A DNA stretch of 35,883 bases, taken from assembly GCA_011523765.1 (NCBI GenBank), contig WTGA01000130.1, positions 1-35,883 on the forward strand, written 5' to 3'. Source of the DNA: Gammaproteobacteria bacterium (lineage in GTDB: Bacteria; Pseudomonadota; Gammaproteobacteria; Arenicellales; Poriferihabitantaceae). Below the pieces are notes generated by a model. The model saw nothing but the letters and a program-made list of their open reading frames with translations. It made no database searches and was not told where the DNA came from. Each line of letters opens with the position of its first letter. The first letter of the stretch is position 1. Below are positions 9,944 through 19,878 of the stretch, piece by piece. Position numbers and translations under genes: made by a program.

Positions 9944-10705
9944 TTGAGCCGGCCTGATTCGAGCAAGGTCTTGCTGGTGACCGGGGCAGGAAGGGGCATC
10001 GGCGCTGCCACGGCGGTTTTGGCCGCGGGCCAGGGATGGCGGGTGGTGGTCAATTATTTCAGGGATGAATCCTCGGCAACCCGGATAGTCCGCACCATAC
10101 GGCAAAACGGCGGAGCCGCCCTCTGCTCCCAGGCGGACATTTCCGATGAAGATTCCGTGATCAACCTCTTCGAAACCGTGGATTCTGAGTTTGGCCGGCT
10201 GGATGGCCTGGTCAACAATGCAGGGATCCTGGAGACCCAAATGCGACTGGAGTCCATGGATGGCGACCGGCTGGACCGGGTGTTCGCCACCAATGTGCGG
10301 GGCAGTTTTCTGTGTGCCCGTGAAGCCGTGAAGAGAATGTCCGTCCGGCATGGCGGGCACGGAGGGTCCATCGTCAATGTGTCTTCGGCCGCCTCCAGGC
10401 TGGGGTCGGCGAATGAGTATATTGATTACGCGGCCTCAAAGGGCGCCCTCGACACCATGACCATTGGCCTTGCCCGGGAAGTGGCGGCCGACGGCATTCG
10501 GGTCAATGCGGTTCGTCCCGGTTTGATCGAAACAGACATTCATGCCCGGGGCGGCGAACCGGGACGTCCTGAACGCCTTCAAAAGCACATCCCGATGAAA
10601 CGTCCGGGCCGGGCCGGGGAGGTGGCGGAAGCCATCGTGTGGCTGCTGTCTGAGCAGGCATCCTACTGTACGGGCGCATTCCTGGAGTGCGCTGGCGGAC
10701 GATAG
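9944..10705 (+). CDS. SDR family oxidoreductase
   Basis: TTG start; VLLVTGAGRGIGAATAV, NNAGI, YAASKGALD, C-terminal ECAGGR. Confidence 0.92.
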   Translation: MSRPDSSKVLLVTGAGRGIGAATAVLAAGQGWRVVVNYFRDESSATRIVRTIRQNGGAALCSQADISDEDSVINLFETVDSEFGRLDGLVNNAGILETQMRLESMDGDRLDRVFATNVRGSFLCAREAVKRMSVRHGGHGGSIVNVSSAASRLGSANEYIDYAASKGALDTMTIGLAREVAADGIRVNAVRPGLIETDIHARGGEPGRPERLQKHIPMKRPGRAGEVAEAIVWLLSEQASYCTGAFLECAGGR

Positions 10706-10737
10706 GGTGCCAGGATGCCGGACCCGGGTGACCGGTC

Positions 10738-11388
10738 ATGAAGAACTGGCTGTTTAACCAAAACCCGACGCTGGTCTATGTGCATGACCCCATGTGCAGC
10801 TGGTGTTGGGGGTTCCGGCCTGCATGGCAGGCACTGAGGTCCGGCCTGCCGGATGAGATCACGGTCGTTCGGCTGCTGGGCGGGCTGGCCCCGGACTCGG
10901 AGGTTCCCATGTCCGGGGAAATGTGCGGATATTTGAAAAGCGTCTGGGAGAAAATCGAGGACTGTATTCCCGGAACCGAATTCAATTATGATTTCTGGAC
11001 CCGGTGCACTCCCAGGAGGTCCACCTATCCTGCCTGTCGGGGGGTCATTGCCGCCCGGGAACAGGGTGCCGAGCATGATGAGGGCATGACCCACGCGATT
11101 CAACGGGCTTACTATCTGCAGGCGGAAAACCCGTCCGACCATTCCACCCTGACGAAGCTGGCGGGCTCCCTTGGGCTGGACAGTGAACGCTTTGCCGCAG
11201 TACTGGGTTCAGAAGAAACCAGCCAAACCCTCCTTGGCGAGATCAGCCGGTCCCGGCAAATCGGGATTCAGGGGTTTCCCGGCCTGGTATTCGCTGCGGA
11301 CAACCGGATTACACCGATACGCATCGACTACCATCGTCCCGGTCGCATGCTGCAGGAGATCCGCTCCCGTCTGAAAACACGAAAATGA
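10738..11388 (+). CDS. DsbA-family (thioredoxin-fold) protein
   Basis: YVHDPMCSWCWGFRPAW (CxxC) near the N-terminus; IQGFPGLVF cis-Pro-type motif. Confidence 0.85.
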   Translation: MKNWLFNQNPTLVYVHDPMCSWCWGFRPAWQALRSGLPDEITVVRLLGGLAPDSEVPMSGEMCGYLKSVWEKIEDCIPGTEFNYDFWTRCTPRRSTYPACRGVIAAREQGAEHDEGMTHAIQRAYYLQAENPSDHSTLTKLAGSLGLDSERFAAVLGSEETSQTLLGEISRSRQIGIQGFPGLVFAADNRITPIRIDYHRPGRMLQEIRSRLKTRK

Positions 11389-11407
11389 TGGAGCACGGCA
11401 CCCGGTT

Positions 11408-12517
11408 TCAGGGGATGCCATCGCGCTGGCCGGCAGCCTGCCATTTCGCATCCGGCTGCATGACGAGGTTCCCGAAATGCGCCTTCCGCATAAAGGCTTT
11501 CTGGGCTTCGTGGAATCGTGAAAGCGGGTAGGTGCCGGCCAGCAGCGGCCTCAATTTGCCGGTTTCGATCAGGTCGACAAGCTTCCGGAAACAGGCCCGC
11601 GTGCCCTGTGATGAACCATGCATCTCAAGGTGTTTCAGGTATAGAGTCCTCAAATCCAGCTGGACAGCGGGTCCTGCTATGGCACCGCTGGTCGCATAGC
11701 GCCCCTCGGCCTTGAGCAGATTGATAACGTCGCGGAAAAGGGGGCCGGCGACGACATCGAGCACGACATCGATCGGCCGCCCGCCCGCTGCGGACCGGAC
11801 GGCCCGGAACAGGCTTCCGTCATCCCGGGTGATGACCGCTTCAGGGTCGAGTGTTGAGACAGCCTCGGCCTTCGGTTGTGATGTGACCGCGATGGGATGG
11901 GCGCCCCGGGCCTTGCAAAGCTGCACCAGGGCGGACCCGACCCCCCCGGACGCGCCGGTTACGAGAACCAGCTCGCCCTCCGCAACCCGTGCCCGGTCGA
12001 TCATCTGTTCGGCGGTCATGTAGGCGCAGCAGAAGGTTGCCAGTTCCGCGTCGGTCATCCCGGATTGAATCGGATGGGCATTCTCCGCGGGGACGGCGGC
12101 ATACTCGGCATATCCGCCATCGCGTCCGTGCCCGATGTAATCAATGTCCGCCAGGCTGTCAGTTTCCGCATTGTAGATCGAGAAATCGACGAGAACCCGT
12201 TCGCCGATGCGCCGGCGGCCCACATCCGCTCCGACCGCGACGATACGTCCGACGGTATCGGTGCCCTGGACCCGGGGAAACTCGAGCGTCGACTCATGGC
12301 CCCGACGCCAACTGGCCGTTGCATCGGGGTCCTCGTCCGTGCCGTAAGCCCCTTCGCGCACCCAGACATCCGTATTGTTCATGCCGCAGGCCGCGACTTC
12401 GATCAGCACTTCTGTGGAGGCCGGAACCGGAACCGGGTGGTCGTCGACAACCGCCAGTTTCTCCAGCCCGCCATGTCCGGTGAGAAGAACGGCTTGCATG
12501 GTTTCAGGGACGGGCAC
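11408..12517 (-). CDS. Zinc-binding alcohol dehydrogenase / quinone oxidoreductase family (MDR)
   Basis: EVLIEVAACGMNNTDVWVREG, VTGASGGVGSALVQLCKARGA, C-terminal SRFHEAQKAFM. Confidence 0.88.
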   Translation of the reverse strand: MPVPETMQAVLLTGHGGLEKLAVVDDHPVPVPASTEVLIEVAACGMNNTDVWVREGAYGTDEDPDATASWRRGHESTLEFPRVQGTDTVGRIVAVGADVGRRRIGERVLVDFSIYNAETDSLADIDYIGHGRDGGYAEYAAVPAENAHPIQSGMTDAELATFCCAYMTAEQMIDRARVAEGELVLVTGASGGVGSALVQLCKARGAHPIAVTSQPKAEAVSTLDPEAVITRDDGSLFRAVRSAAGGRPIDVVLDVVAGPLFRDVINLLKAEGRYATSGAIAGPAVQLDLRTLYLKHLEMHGSSQGTRACFRKLVDLIETGKLRPLLAGTYPLSRFHEAQKAFMRKAHFGNLVMQPDAKWQAAGQRDGIP

Positions 12518-12571
12518 GGTTCAACTCCATGGGCTGGTCATGAAAAGAGTGGCCGGGCAGCAATCCGGTGG

Positions 12572-13183
12572 TCACGCCGGTCGTTTGGCAAACAACACCT
12601 CGCCAAACGTAGAGTACTGGTTTGCGCCCAATCGGGACAGCGGGTGGATTTTGTCCGGCAGTATTTCGAGGCGGCCCTTTGCGTTCACCCGGGTACAGGC
12701 GTCCTGGACATAGATATTTCGGATTCTGCCGAATAACAGCGTTTGAGAATCGTTGCCGATTTCCTGGACCGCATAGACCGTGCACATCAATGCGATCTTT
12801 GCCGCCTTGAGTCTTGGCAGAGCATAGCCTTCGAAAGCTTCGGTCTCCAGGTTGCCTCGGGTGACTTCGGATTCGCCGGGGGGCAGGGTGGCCGATGAAA
12901 GATTCAGGGCAGGCAAATGCTCACAGCTGGCAATGTGTACGACGAACTCCGGACGCTCCATCACATTGGCCAAAGTGTCTTTTTTCGTGCCATCGTCCTG
13001 CCGGCCAATGGAGACCATCACCAACGGCGGGTCGCTGGAAACGGCATTGAAATACGAAAAAGGCGCCAGGTTATAATCACCGTTCTTGTTTTCGCTCAAA
13101 ATCCAGGCGATGGGCCGTGGCAATATGGTTTGGGTCATGGTGAAGTACACCTGGGGGGTGGAGAGCTCTTCAAGATTGATGAA
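12572..13183 (-). CDS. Flavin reductase-like (FMN-binding split barrel) protein
   Basis: Start taken at MFINLEELSTPQVYFTMTQTILPRPIAWI; NLAPFSYFNAVSSDPPLVMVSI. Confidence 0.85.
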   Translation of the reverse strand, partial: FINLEELSTPQVYFTMTQTILPRPIAWILSENKNGDYNLAPFSYFNAVSSDPPLVMVSIGRQDDGTKKDTLANVMERPEFVVHIASCEHLPALNLSSATLPPGESEVTRGNLETEAFEGYALPRLKAAKIALMCTVYAVQEIGNDSQTLLFGRIRNIYVQDACTRVNAKGRLEILPDKIHPLSRLGANQYSTFGEVLFAKRPA

Positions 13184-13260
13184 CATGGGCAGTCCTGGTA
13201 GTGGCTGTACCATTCAAGAAACGGGGTTTCTCAAACAGCAATGGTTACGAATGGTTTGTC

Positions 13261-13599
13261 GTGAGCAATAGTAATGAATCCAATGATTTCCTGAAAGTGG
13301 AAATTCATGCGGGGACGGTATTGTCTGCCCGGGTGCATGGCAAGGCACGGAAACCCGCGTACGTGATGGAAATTGATTTTGGTGCCGGTCTTGGGACACG
13401 GATTTCTTCTGCCCAGATCACGGATTTTTACGGAACAGATGCCTTGGTTGGCAGGCAGGTCGTGGCCGTCACCAGTTTGCCGCCCTTGCGCGTGGCAGGG
13501 GTCAAATCGGAAGTTCTGGTGCTGGGGGCCGTTACCCCTGAAGGGGTGGTCCTGCTCGCCCCGGACCAAAAGGTGCCCAATGGATCCAGGGTAGCCTGA
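13261..13599 (+). CDS. csaA: tRNA-binding domain protein, CsaA-like
   Basis: GTG start (VSNSNESNDFLKVEIHAGTVLSARVHGKARKPAYVMEIDFGAGLGTRISSAQITDFYG...VAVTSLPPLRVAGVKSEVLVLG). Confidence 0.9.
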   Translation: MSNSNESNDFLKVEIHAGTVLSARVHGKARKPAYVMEIDFGAGLGTRISSAQITDFYGTDALVGRQVVAVTSLPPLRVAGVKSEVLVLGAVTPEGVVLLAPDQKVPNGSRVA

Positions 13600-13610
13600 G
13601 GCACGGGCAT

Positions 13611-13633
13611 CCGGTCCCCCATAGGCGGACCGG
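13611..13633. terminator. Hairpin between convergent csaA and proS, possible bidirectional terminator
   Basis: CCGGTCC (13611-13617) pairs perfectly with GGACCGG (13627-13633). No clear T-tract. Confidence 0.35.
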
Positions 13634-13655
13634 TGCGGGCGTTCGCCGGGGACGA

Positions 13656-15386
13656 TTATCCTGTGCCGGGGTTGTCCAGGCGTTGTCGGAGCGTCTCGAT
13701 GAGCGAGTGGAGCGGGATCTCTTCGCTTTTGCCGGCCGAGCGGTGACGGTATTCCGCCACTCCTTTCTCAAGGCCGCGGCCGCCGATGGCCAGCCGGTGG
13801 GGAATCCCGACAAGCTCCATATCGGCAAACATCACCCCCGGGCGTTCGTTGCGGTCATCCAGCAGCACCTCATAGCCACATTGTTGCAACCGGGCATAGA
13901 TTTCCATGGTTTTCTCCTTCACCCGCCCTGATTTGTGCAGGCCAATGGGCACCAGGGCGATGTCGAACGGTGAGAGGGAGGCTGGCCAGAGAATGCCCCG
14001 GTCATCATGGTTTTGTTCAATGGCCGCTGCGACCACCCGGGTGACGCCAATGCCATAGCATCCCATTTCCATATGGACCGTCTGGCCATTTTCGTCCAGC
14101 ACGGTGGCGTTCATGGCCTCGCTGTACTTTTTGCCCAACTGGAAGATGTGGCCGACTTCCACGCCACGGGCAATGCGGATGGTGCCCAGGCCGTCCGGGC
14201 TGGGGTCGCCTTCCTCTGCGTTTCGAAGGTCCTCAATGTGTTCCAGAGGAACATCCCGGTCCCAGTTAATGCCGAAGTAATGCTTGTCCTCGATATTGGC
14301 CCCGGCACTGAAGTCCGACATTTCCGCGACCGCCCTGTCCGCGATGAACGGAATCGGCAGATTGACGGGCCCGAGGGAGCCGGGCCCCGCACCAATGGTG
14401 GCCCGAATCTCGTGTTCTTCGGCCATGCGCAGCGGTGAAGCCACCATTGGCAGCCTGCCTGCTTTCAGCGGATTGAGCTGGTGGTCCCCCCGTACCAGCA
14501 GGGCGACAACGGGTTGCTCACAGTCTCCAGAGGCCCTGACCACCAGTGTCTTGATGGTTTTTTCGATGGGCAGATTGAATTTTTCTGTCAGGGCGGCGAT
14601 CGTCTTGGTGTCGGGGGTATTGACCAATTCCATTTTCTGTCCGGGTGCCGCGCGTGTGTGAGCCGGCGCAACCGCTTCAGCCAGGTCAATGTTGGCGGCA
14701 TAGTCGCTGCCACTGGAAAACGCAATGGCATCTTCCCCGGAATCCGCAAGCACATGAAATTCGTGGGAGGTGTCCCCGCCGATGCTGCCAGAGTCGGCAG
14801 CCACAGCGCGGTATTCCAGGCCCAGCCGATCAAAGATGGCGCAATAGGCCTGGTACATCACATCATAGGTTTCCTGCAAGGATTTACGGTCAGCATGAAA
14901 GGAATAAGCGTCCTTCATAATGAACTCCCGGCCCCGCATCACCCCAAAGCGGGGACGGATTTCATCGCGGAATTTTGTCTGGATCTGGTAGAAGTTTTGT
15001 GGCAGCTGGCGGTAGCTGCGAATTTCATTGTTGACGACCTGGGTAATGACCTCTTCATGGGTCGGCCCGAGGCAGAAATCCCGTTTGTGCCGGTCCTTCA
15101 GCCGCAAAAGCTCCAGGCCGTACGCTTCCCATCGGCCCGATTCGCGCCACAGCTCCGCGGGCTGGACACCCGGCAACAAGACTTCCTGGGCCCCGGAGCG
15201 GTTCATTTCCTCCCGGATGACATTCTTTACCTTGTTCAGGACACGCATGCCCATGGGCAGCCAATTGTAAATGCCGGCGGCAACCCGGCGGATTAATCCC
15301 GCACGCAGCATGAGCCGATGGGAAACGACCTCTGCATCAGCGGGGTTTTCTTTCAGTGTGGCCAGCAGTAATTGTGAGGTGCGCAT
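13656..15386 (-). CDS. proS: Prolyl-tRNA synthetase
   Basis: 576 aa; [77 protein letters not shown]. Confidence 0.97.
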   Translation of the reverse strand: MRTSQLLLATLKENPADAEVVSHRLMLRAGLIRRVAAGIYNWLPMGMRVLNKVKNVIREEMNRSGAQEVLLPGVQPAELWRESGRWEAYGLELLRLKDRHKRDFCLGPTHEEVITQVVNNEIRSYRQLPQNFYQIQTKFRDEIRPRFGVMRGREFIMKDAYSFHADRKSLQETYDVMYQAYCAIFDRLGLEYRAVAADSGSIGGDTSHEFHVLADSGEDAIAFSSGSDYAANIDLAEAVAPAHTRAAPGQKMELVNTPDTKTIAALTEKFNLPIEKTIKTLVVRASGDCEQPVVALLVRGDHQLNPLKAGRLPMVASPLRMAEEHEIRATIGAGPGSLGPVNLPIPFIADRAVAEMSDFSAGANIEDKHYFGINWDRDVPLEHIEDLRNAEEGDPSPDGLGTIRIARGVEVGHIFQLGKKYSEAMNATVLDENGQTVHMEMGCYGIGVTRVVAAAIEQNHDDRGILWPASLSPFDIALVPIGLHKSGRVKEKTMEIYARLQQCGYEVLLDDRNERPGVMFADMELVGIPHRLAIGGRGLEKGVAEYRHRSAGKSEEIPLHSLIETLRQRLDNPGTG

Positions 15387-15659
15387 AGTCTCGAACGTCG
15401 ATATTCTGGTCGTGAACCGGACGTTACGTTATACGGTTTATCGCGTATAGATGCAATCATTGCCGTTTGATTTTGCCCGGCCACTCCGGCCGGTTCCCGT
15501 TCCCGGCGTATTGCGGAACACGGGCCCATGCCTGGACAGGTTCCTCACAAAGATTGTACAGTCGGCTATGGTTGCTGGCAGGTTGATCCTCATGTCTTGC
15601 GGGAAGAAATGGCCTTGTGGAGCGGCCGGCCAGGGAAATCATCGGGCGAAGAGCAATCG

Positions 15660-16709
15660 ATGAACCCGGTTCTGGTCGAGGTTCACCGAAAAAACCGGGT
15701 TGAGTCCTGTCATCGCGGCAGTGCCATCGCGGTCAGCTGTACGGGGGAACCGGTATTTTCAATCGGCAATACCGAACGGAACATCTATCCGCGTTCCGCT
15801 CTGAAGCTGTTTCAGGCAATTCCGCTGATCGAGACCGGTGCCGCGGACCACTATGGTTTGACCAAAGAGGAAATCGCGCTGGCTTGTGCGTCCCACAATG
15901 GCGAGAACCGGCATGCATCCGCGGTGGAAAAATGGCTGGCCCGGTTGGGCCTGTCAGCCGATGACCTCGAAAACGGACCTGCGTTTCCCATGTTTGATCC
16001 GGCAAGGTGCCGGATGATTTCCGACCGGTCAGGCCCTACCCGGTTGCACCACAATTGCTCGGGAAAGCATGCAGGCATGCTTGCGCTTTCGAAGTATATC
16101 CATGCCGGTACCAGTGGCTACAGTGAATACGACCATCCCAGCCAGGTCGCTTGGATGAATATCTTGTCCGAATTGGTGGATGTGGATATCCGGAGTCTGG
16201 AGTGGGAGCGGGACGGCTGCGGGTTGCCTGCAATCTGCATGCCCATGGAGCGGCTCGCCTATGGGTGCGCATTATTTGCCCGGCCGGACAGGGTGGGAGG
16301 AACCAGGGGGCAGGCCATGTTGAAAATCTTGCGGGCCATTGCTTCCCGGCCCGACATGGTGGCGGGTACGGACCGATGCGATACGGCCGTCCTGGTGGCC
16401 ACTTCAGGAAAAATCATCGTAAAAACCGGTGCCGAAGCGGTCTATGCGGGGATGGTTCCCGGGCAGGGAGTGGGATTTGCGCTCAAAATTGATGATGGGG
16501 CCTCCAGGGGAAGCGAAGTGGCCCTGGGGGCGCTGCTGAAACAGATTGGGGCACTGGACGGCCTCCCCTGCCGGGGTCTGGACAGGTATTTCCAGCCGGA
16601 AATCATGAACAGCCAGGGAAGATTGACAGGCCGGATTTTGCCTTCTGCTGCCTGGAGCACACGCCGGACCCCCTGCACTGCACCGGGATATTCAACGAAA
16701 AAACCCTGA
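15660..16709 (+). CDS. Asparaginase (thermolabile / type II-like asparaginase family)
   Basis: MNPVLVEVHRKNRVESCHRGSAIAVS...YPRSALKLFQAIPLIETGAADHYGLTKEEIALACASHNGE; LHHNCSGKHAGML; DGCGLPAICMPM. Confidence 0.88.
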   Translation: MNPVLVEVHRKNRVESCHRGSAIAVSCTGEPVFSIGNTERNIYPRSALKLFQAIPLIETGAADHYGLTKEEIALACASHNGENRHASAVEKWLARLGLSADDLENGPAFPMFDPARCRMISDRSGPTRLHHNCSGKHAGMLALSKYIHAGTSGYSEYDHPSQVAWMNILSELVDVDIRSLEWERDGCGLPAICMPMERLAYGCALFARPDRVGGTRGQAMLKILRAIASRPDMVAGTDRCDTAVLVATSGKIIVKTGAEAVYAGMVPGQGVGFALKIDDGASRGSEVALGALLKQIGALDGLPCRGLDRYFQPEIMNSQGRLTGRILPSAAWSTRRTPCTAPGYSTKKP

Positions 16710-17720
16710 AAGCCGGTCTGCCGCCATCTCGATATCTTCCCTGCCGAGGTCTTTGTGGGTCACCATGCGCAGGAGCTTGCGGCCACCAAACAGGACATTG
16801 TTGTCCCGGCCGAATTCCAGGAATGATTCATTCCGGCCGCTGTGAAGTTCCAGGAACAGAATATTGGTATGGGCGCTTTCATGGACAAAATGAATGTCCG
16901 GGAACCGCTTCAGCCTTTCCCACAAACAACGGGCCAGATCATGGTCTTCCTGCAAGCGGGCAACATTGTTTTCAAGGGCGAAAAGCCCTGCGGCTGCAAG
17001 CATTCCCGACTGCCGCATGCCGCCGCCCACGGTTTTTCGCCAACGAAGGGCCCTTCGGATGAAATCTTCCGACCCGCATAATACCGACCCGACCGGGGCG
17101 CCCAGGCCCTTGGAAAGGCAAACTGAAACCGTATCAAACAGGTGTGTGATCTCTGAAACATCAACGCCAAGCTGTACGGCCGCATTGAAGACTCTTGCAC
17201 CATCGAGGTGAAGGCCCAGATTATGTGCCCGGCAGAGGTCCGAGGCTTCCCGGATATAAGCGGTGGGGACCGCCCGTCCCTCGGTGGTCGTGTTTTCAAG
17301 TGCCAGGAGCCGTGTTTTGGCAAAATGGATGTCTTCTTCCTTGATCACCTGTTCAACCCGGGCGAGGTCAAGAATGCCGTCGGGCCGCCGTTCCAGGGGT
17401 TGGGGCTGAATGCCTCCCAGCACGGCCGCACCGCCGCCTTCGTATTGGTAGGTGTGTGCATTTTGGGCAACAATATATTCATCGCCCCGCTGGCAGTGGC
17501 TGAGCAAGGCAACCAGATTGCTTTGCGTCCCCGAAGGAAAGTACAGGGCCGCTTCATGCCCGGTCAAGTCGGCAAGATGTTTCTGAAGAGCGGTGACGGT
17601 CGGGTCTTCTCCGTATACATCATCGCCCAGTTCGGCTTCCAGCATGGCGCGTTTCATGCCCGCGCATGGCTGGGTTACAGTATCGCTTCTTAAATCAATT
17701 ACGGGATCAGTCATGGACAA
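16692..17720 (-). CDS. ltaE: Low-specificity L-threonine aldolase
   Basis: IDLRSDTVTQPCAGMKRAMLEAELGDDVYGEDPTV; SVCLSKGLGAPVGSVLCG (PLP lysine); LRMVTHKDL. Confidence 0.93.
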   Translation of the reverse strand: MSMTDPVIDLRSDTVTQPCAGMKRAMLEAELGDDVYGEDPTVTALQKHLADLTGHEAALYFPSGTQSNLVALLSHCQRGDEYIVAQNAHTYQYEGGGAAVLGGIQPQPLERRPDGILDLARVEQVIKEEDIHFAKTRLLALENTTTEGRAVPTAYIREASDLCRAHNLGLHLDGARVFNAAVQLGVDVSEITHLFDTVSVCLSKGLGAPVGSVLCGSEDFIRRALRWRKTVGGGMRQSGMLAAAGLFALENNVARLQEDHDLARCLWERLKRFPDIHFVHESAHTNILFLELHSGRNESFLEFGRDNNVLFGGRKLLRMVTHKDLGREDIEMAADRLSGFFR

Positions 17721-17852
17721 GTTTTCAGGGTCAATTGCAATGCCGGAAAGAACGGTGCTTCACTACACCTTGCAGCAGCCTATTCTAATCCACCGGGAGG
17801 ACAACGGGTATCCCTTTCAGCCGCAAGCCGACAGGCCGTCACCGGGATTGGC

Positions 17853-18449
17853 ATGAACACCCCGGCCCATGTGATTTACAGCCTGGTCCTGCTTGGCCGG
17901 GGGAATGCCGCAAAGTTTGCCGTGGCCATCGCAGCGGGAGCGGTATTGCCGGACCTGTTCATGATTCTGTTCTATGCCTATGAAAAGCTGCTGGGGACCC
18001 CGGAACCCGTGATCTGGCAGGACCATTATTACCGGCCATTCTGGCAAAACCTGTTTGACACCACGAACTCACTGCCGCTGCTGGGCATTGCCCTGGCCGT
18101 TGCCTGGTACAGGAAGCACCGGGGCTGGGCCCTGCTGTTTGCCAGCATGATGATTCATTGCCTGCTGGACCTCCCGGTTCACCATGATGATGGCCACCGG
18201 CATTTTTTCCCGTTTTCAGAGTTTCGGTTCCAGAGCCCGGTTTCCTACTGGGACCCCGGGCACTATGGCAACATCGTTGTGCTCGCAGAAATGGTGAGCT
18301 TCCTTTTCGGCGCTGTTTTTCTCTGGAGAGGCCAAAGAAACGGGGTCAAATTGGTAAAAACAACCCGCTTGAGAATTGTTATAATTTTCACCGCAACGGT
18401 ATATATAGGATTTATCGTTTTCGCCGTCACCACATGGATGGGCATGTAG
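17853..18449 (+). CDS. Hypothetical multi-TM protein, metal-dependent-hydrolase-like
   Basis: 198 aa; NTPAHVIYSLVL...GAVLPDL, HCLLDLPVHHDDGHRHFFPFSEFRFQSPVSYWDPGHYG (H/D-rich motif between TM helices). Confidence 0.7.
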   Translation: MNTPAHVIYSLVLLGRGNAAKFAVAIAAGAVLPDLFMILFYAYEKLLGTPEPVIWQDHYYRPFWQNLFDTTNSLPLLGIALAVAWYRKHRGWALLFASMMIHCLLDLPVHHDDGHRHFFPFSEFRFQSPVSYWDPGHYGNIVVLAEMVSFLFGAVFLWRGQRNGVKLVKTTRLRIVIIFTATVYIGFIVFAVTTWMGM

Positions 18450-18795
18450 TGGCATTCACTGTGCCGGATTATTGAGCAAGGCACGCCATCGCAACGTCCC
18501 ATAGACTGGATAATGGTACAGGTTGAATCAAGGTGTTTTCTGTCGGGTGGAGCCGCGGGCCAATCCAGGTCCCCGGCCCTTCAGGACATGACCGGTGTTG
18601 CCGCAGCGGTCCGGAACCCTTTGCACGGAACGGGGGTCCGTGGAAGGCTTGCGACCGGATATCCTGAAACGGGCACCGTTCCCTGGCGAAAGAATGGCAC
18701 CTGCCTTGCGGTCGACCATCGGATTGGCAACGGTTATCCGGATAGGGAGGAAATGCAGGCGGACCAGGCCGGAAACCCAGGGCTGTAGACGTCTG

Positions 18796-19287
18796 ATGCA
18801 TCGTCAAACCGTTGTCCTGGTCGCTCTTGCAGGAGCCTGGTGTCTGTTGTCCGGGCACTATTCCGGCCTGCTGCTCTCGCTCGGTCTGGTGTCCTGCCTG
18901 GCCTGTTGCTGGATCTACCACAAAATATCCATCGATTCACAGAACCCGGAAATCAGGGTCCATCCAATCCGGCAACTGAATTATCTGGCCTGGTTGCTGG
19001 TGCAGATATTCAAATCGAATGTGCAGGTGATCGGCGCCGTGATTTCCCCGGGGAAAATTTCACCACAGTTCTTCAAGGTCAAGACGGGGTCCCTGGATGA
19101 AGCCGGCCGCGTGATTTATGCGAATTCCATCACCCTCACCCCCGGCACGGTGAGCACCCGTGTCAGCGAGGATGAAATCCAGGTTCACGCGCTGCTTGAA
19201 AGCTCCAGGCAAGGGCTGATGGACAACAAAATGCTGGGCAAGGTACAGCATTTAAGGCGAGAGACCCCGGACCGGTCGGAAGGGTGA
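18796..19287 (+). CDS. mnhE: Na+/H+ antiporter subunit E (MnhE/MrpE)
   Basis: Start at MHRQTVVLVALAGAWCLLSGHYSG; VYANSITLTPGTVSTRVSEDEIQVHALLE is the MrpE signature region. Confidence 0.92.
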   Translation: MHRQTVVLVALAGAWCLLSGHYSGLLLSLGLVSCLACCWIYHKISIDSQNPEIRVHPIRQLNYLAWLLVQIFKSNVQVIGAVISPGKISPQFFKVKTGSLDEAGRVIYANSITLTPGTVSTRVSEDEIQVHALLESSRQGLMDNKMLGKVQHLRRETPDRSEG

Positions 19288-19562
19288 TCATGGAAACGGT
19301 TTATCTCATCGTGTTGGGGCTGCTGCTGATTGCGGGCCTGCTCTCGATATGGCGCGCCGGCATTGGTCCGACACGGTTTGACCGCATTCTGGCGGTCAAC
19401 ACGTTCACTTCCAAAAGCATTCTTTTCATTTCGGTTTACCTGTTTGCCACGGGTCATCCGGAATATCTTGACATAGCACTGCTGTATGCGCTGGTGAACT
19501 ATGTCACATCACTGGCATTGGTCAATTACCTGAACCGAAACCCGGTGTCGGCCAATGACTGA
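19284..19562 (+). CDS. mnhF: Antiporter subunit F (MnhF/MrpF)
   Basis: IWRAGIGPTRFDRILAVNTFTSKSI...DIALLYALVNYVTSLALVNYL. Confidence 0.92.
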   Translation: MIMETVYLIVLGLLLIAGLLSIWRAGIGPTRFDRILAVNTFTSKSILFISVYLFATGHPEYLDIALLYALVNYVTSLALVNYLNRNPVSAND

Positions 19563-19878
19563 GATTCTCGGCAGCCTATTGCTTCTTCTGGGCGTTCTGA
19601 CGGTGCTGGTGGGGGGGGTCGGCCTGTTCCGCTTCCCCGATTTTTTCTGCCGGTTGCACAGTGCCAGCATTGTGGACACGCTGGGGGCGGGCCTGGTGTT
19701 GCTTGGCATGCTGGTGCTGTCCGGGTCGGTGGTGATTGCGTTCAAGGTTGCAATGATTGGTGCGCTGATCTTCTTTCTGTCGCCGATGACCGCGCATGCA
19801 CTGGCGAGGGCCGCATTGCGCTCTGGAATGCACCGCGACAAGCCGGGCAGCGGCCCGTCCACAGGGGGCATGAAATGA
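19555..19878 (+). CDS. mnhG: Antiporter subunit G (MnhG/MrpG)
   Basis: LLLLGVLTVLVGGVGLFRFPDFFCRLHSASIVDTLGAGLVLLGM...SPMTAHALARAALRSG. Confidence 0.93.
   Translation: MTEILGSLLLLLGVLTVLVGGVGLFRFPDFFCRLHSASIVDTLGAGLVLLGMLVLSGSVVIAFKVAMIGALIFFLSPMTAHALARAALRSGMHRDKPGSGPSTGGMK

Noticed and set aside
11897-12736. 279-aa plus-strand ORF opposite the alcohol dehydrogenase-like gene
   Set aside because: The minus-strand MDR protein is well supported; this ORF spans two unrelated minus-strand genes.
16600-16709. Apparent odd C-terminus of the asparaginase overlapping convergent ltaE by 18 nt
   Set aside because: The family signature runs to near the end (NSQGRLTGRILPSA). The extra tail is short, and convergent overlaps of this size are common.
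18513-18795. ORF 18513-18788 and the upstream extension of the mnhE ORF from 18595
   Set aside because: No recognisable domain. MHRQTVV at 18796 gives the expected MrpE N-terminus, so the upstream part is most likely leader or intergenic sequence.
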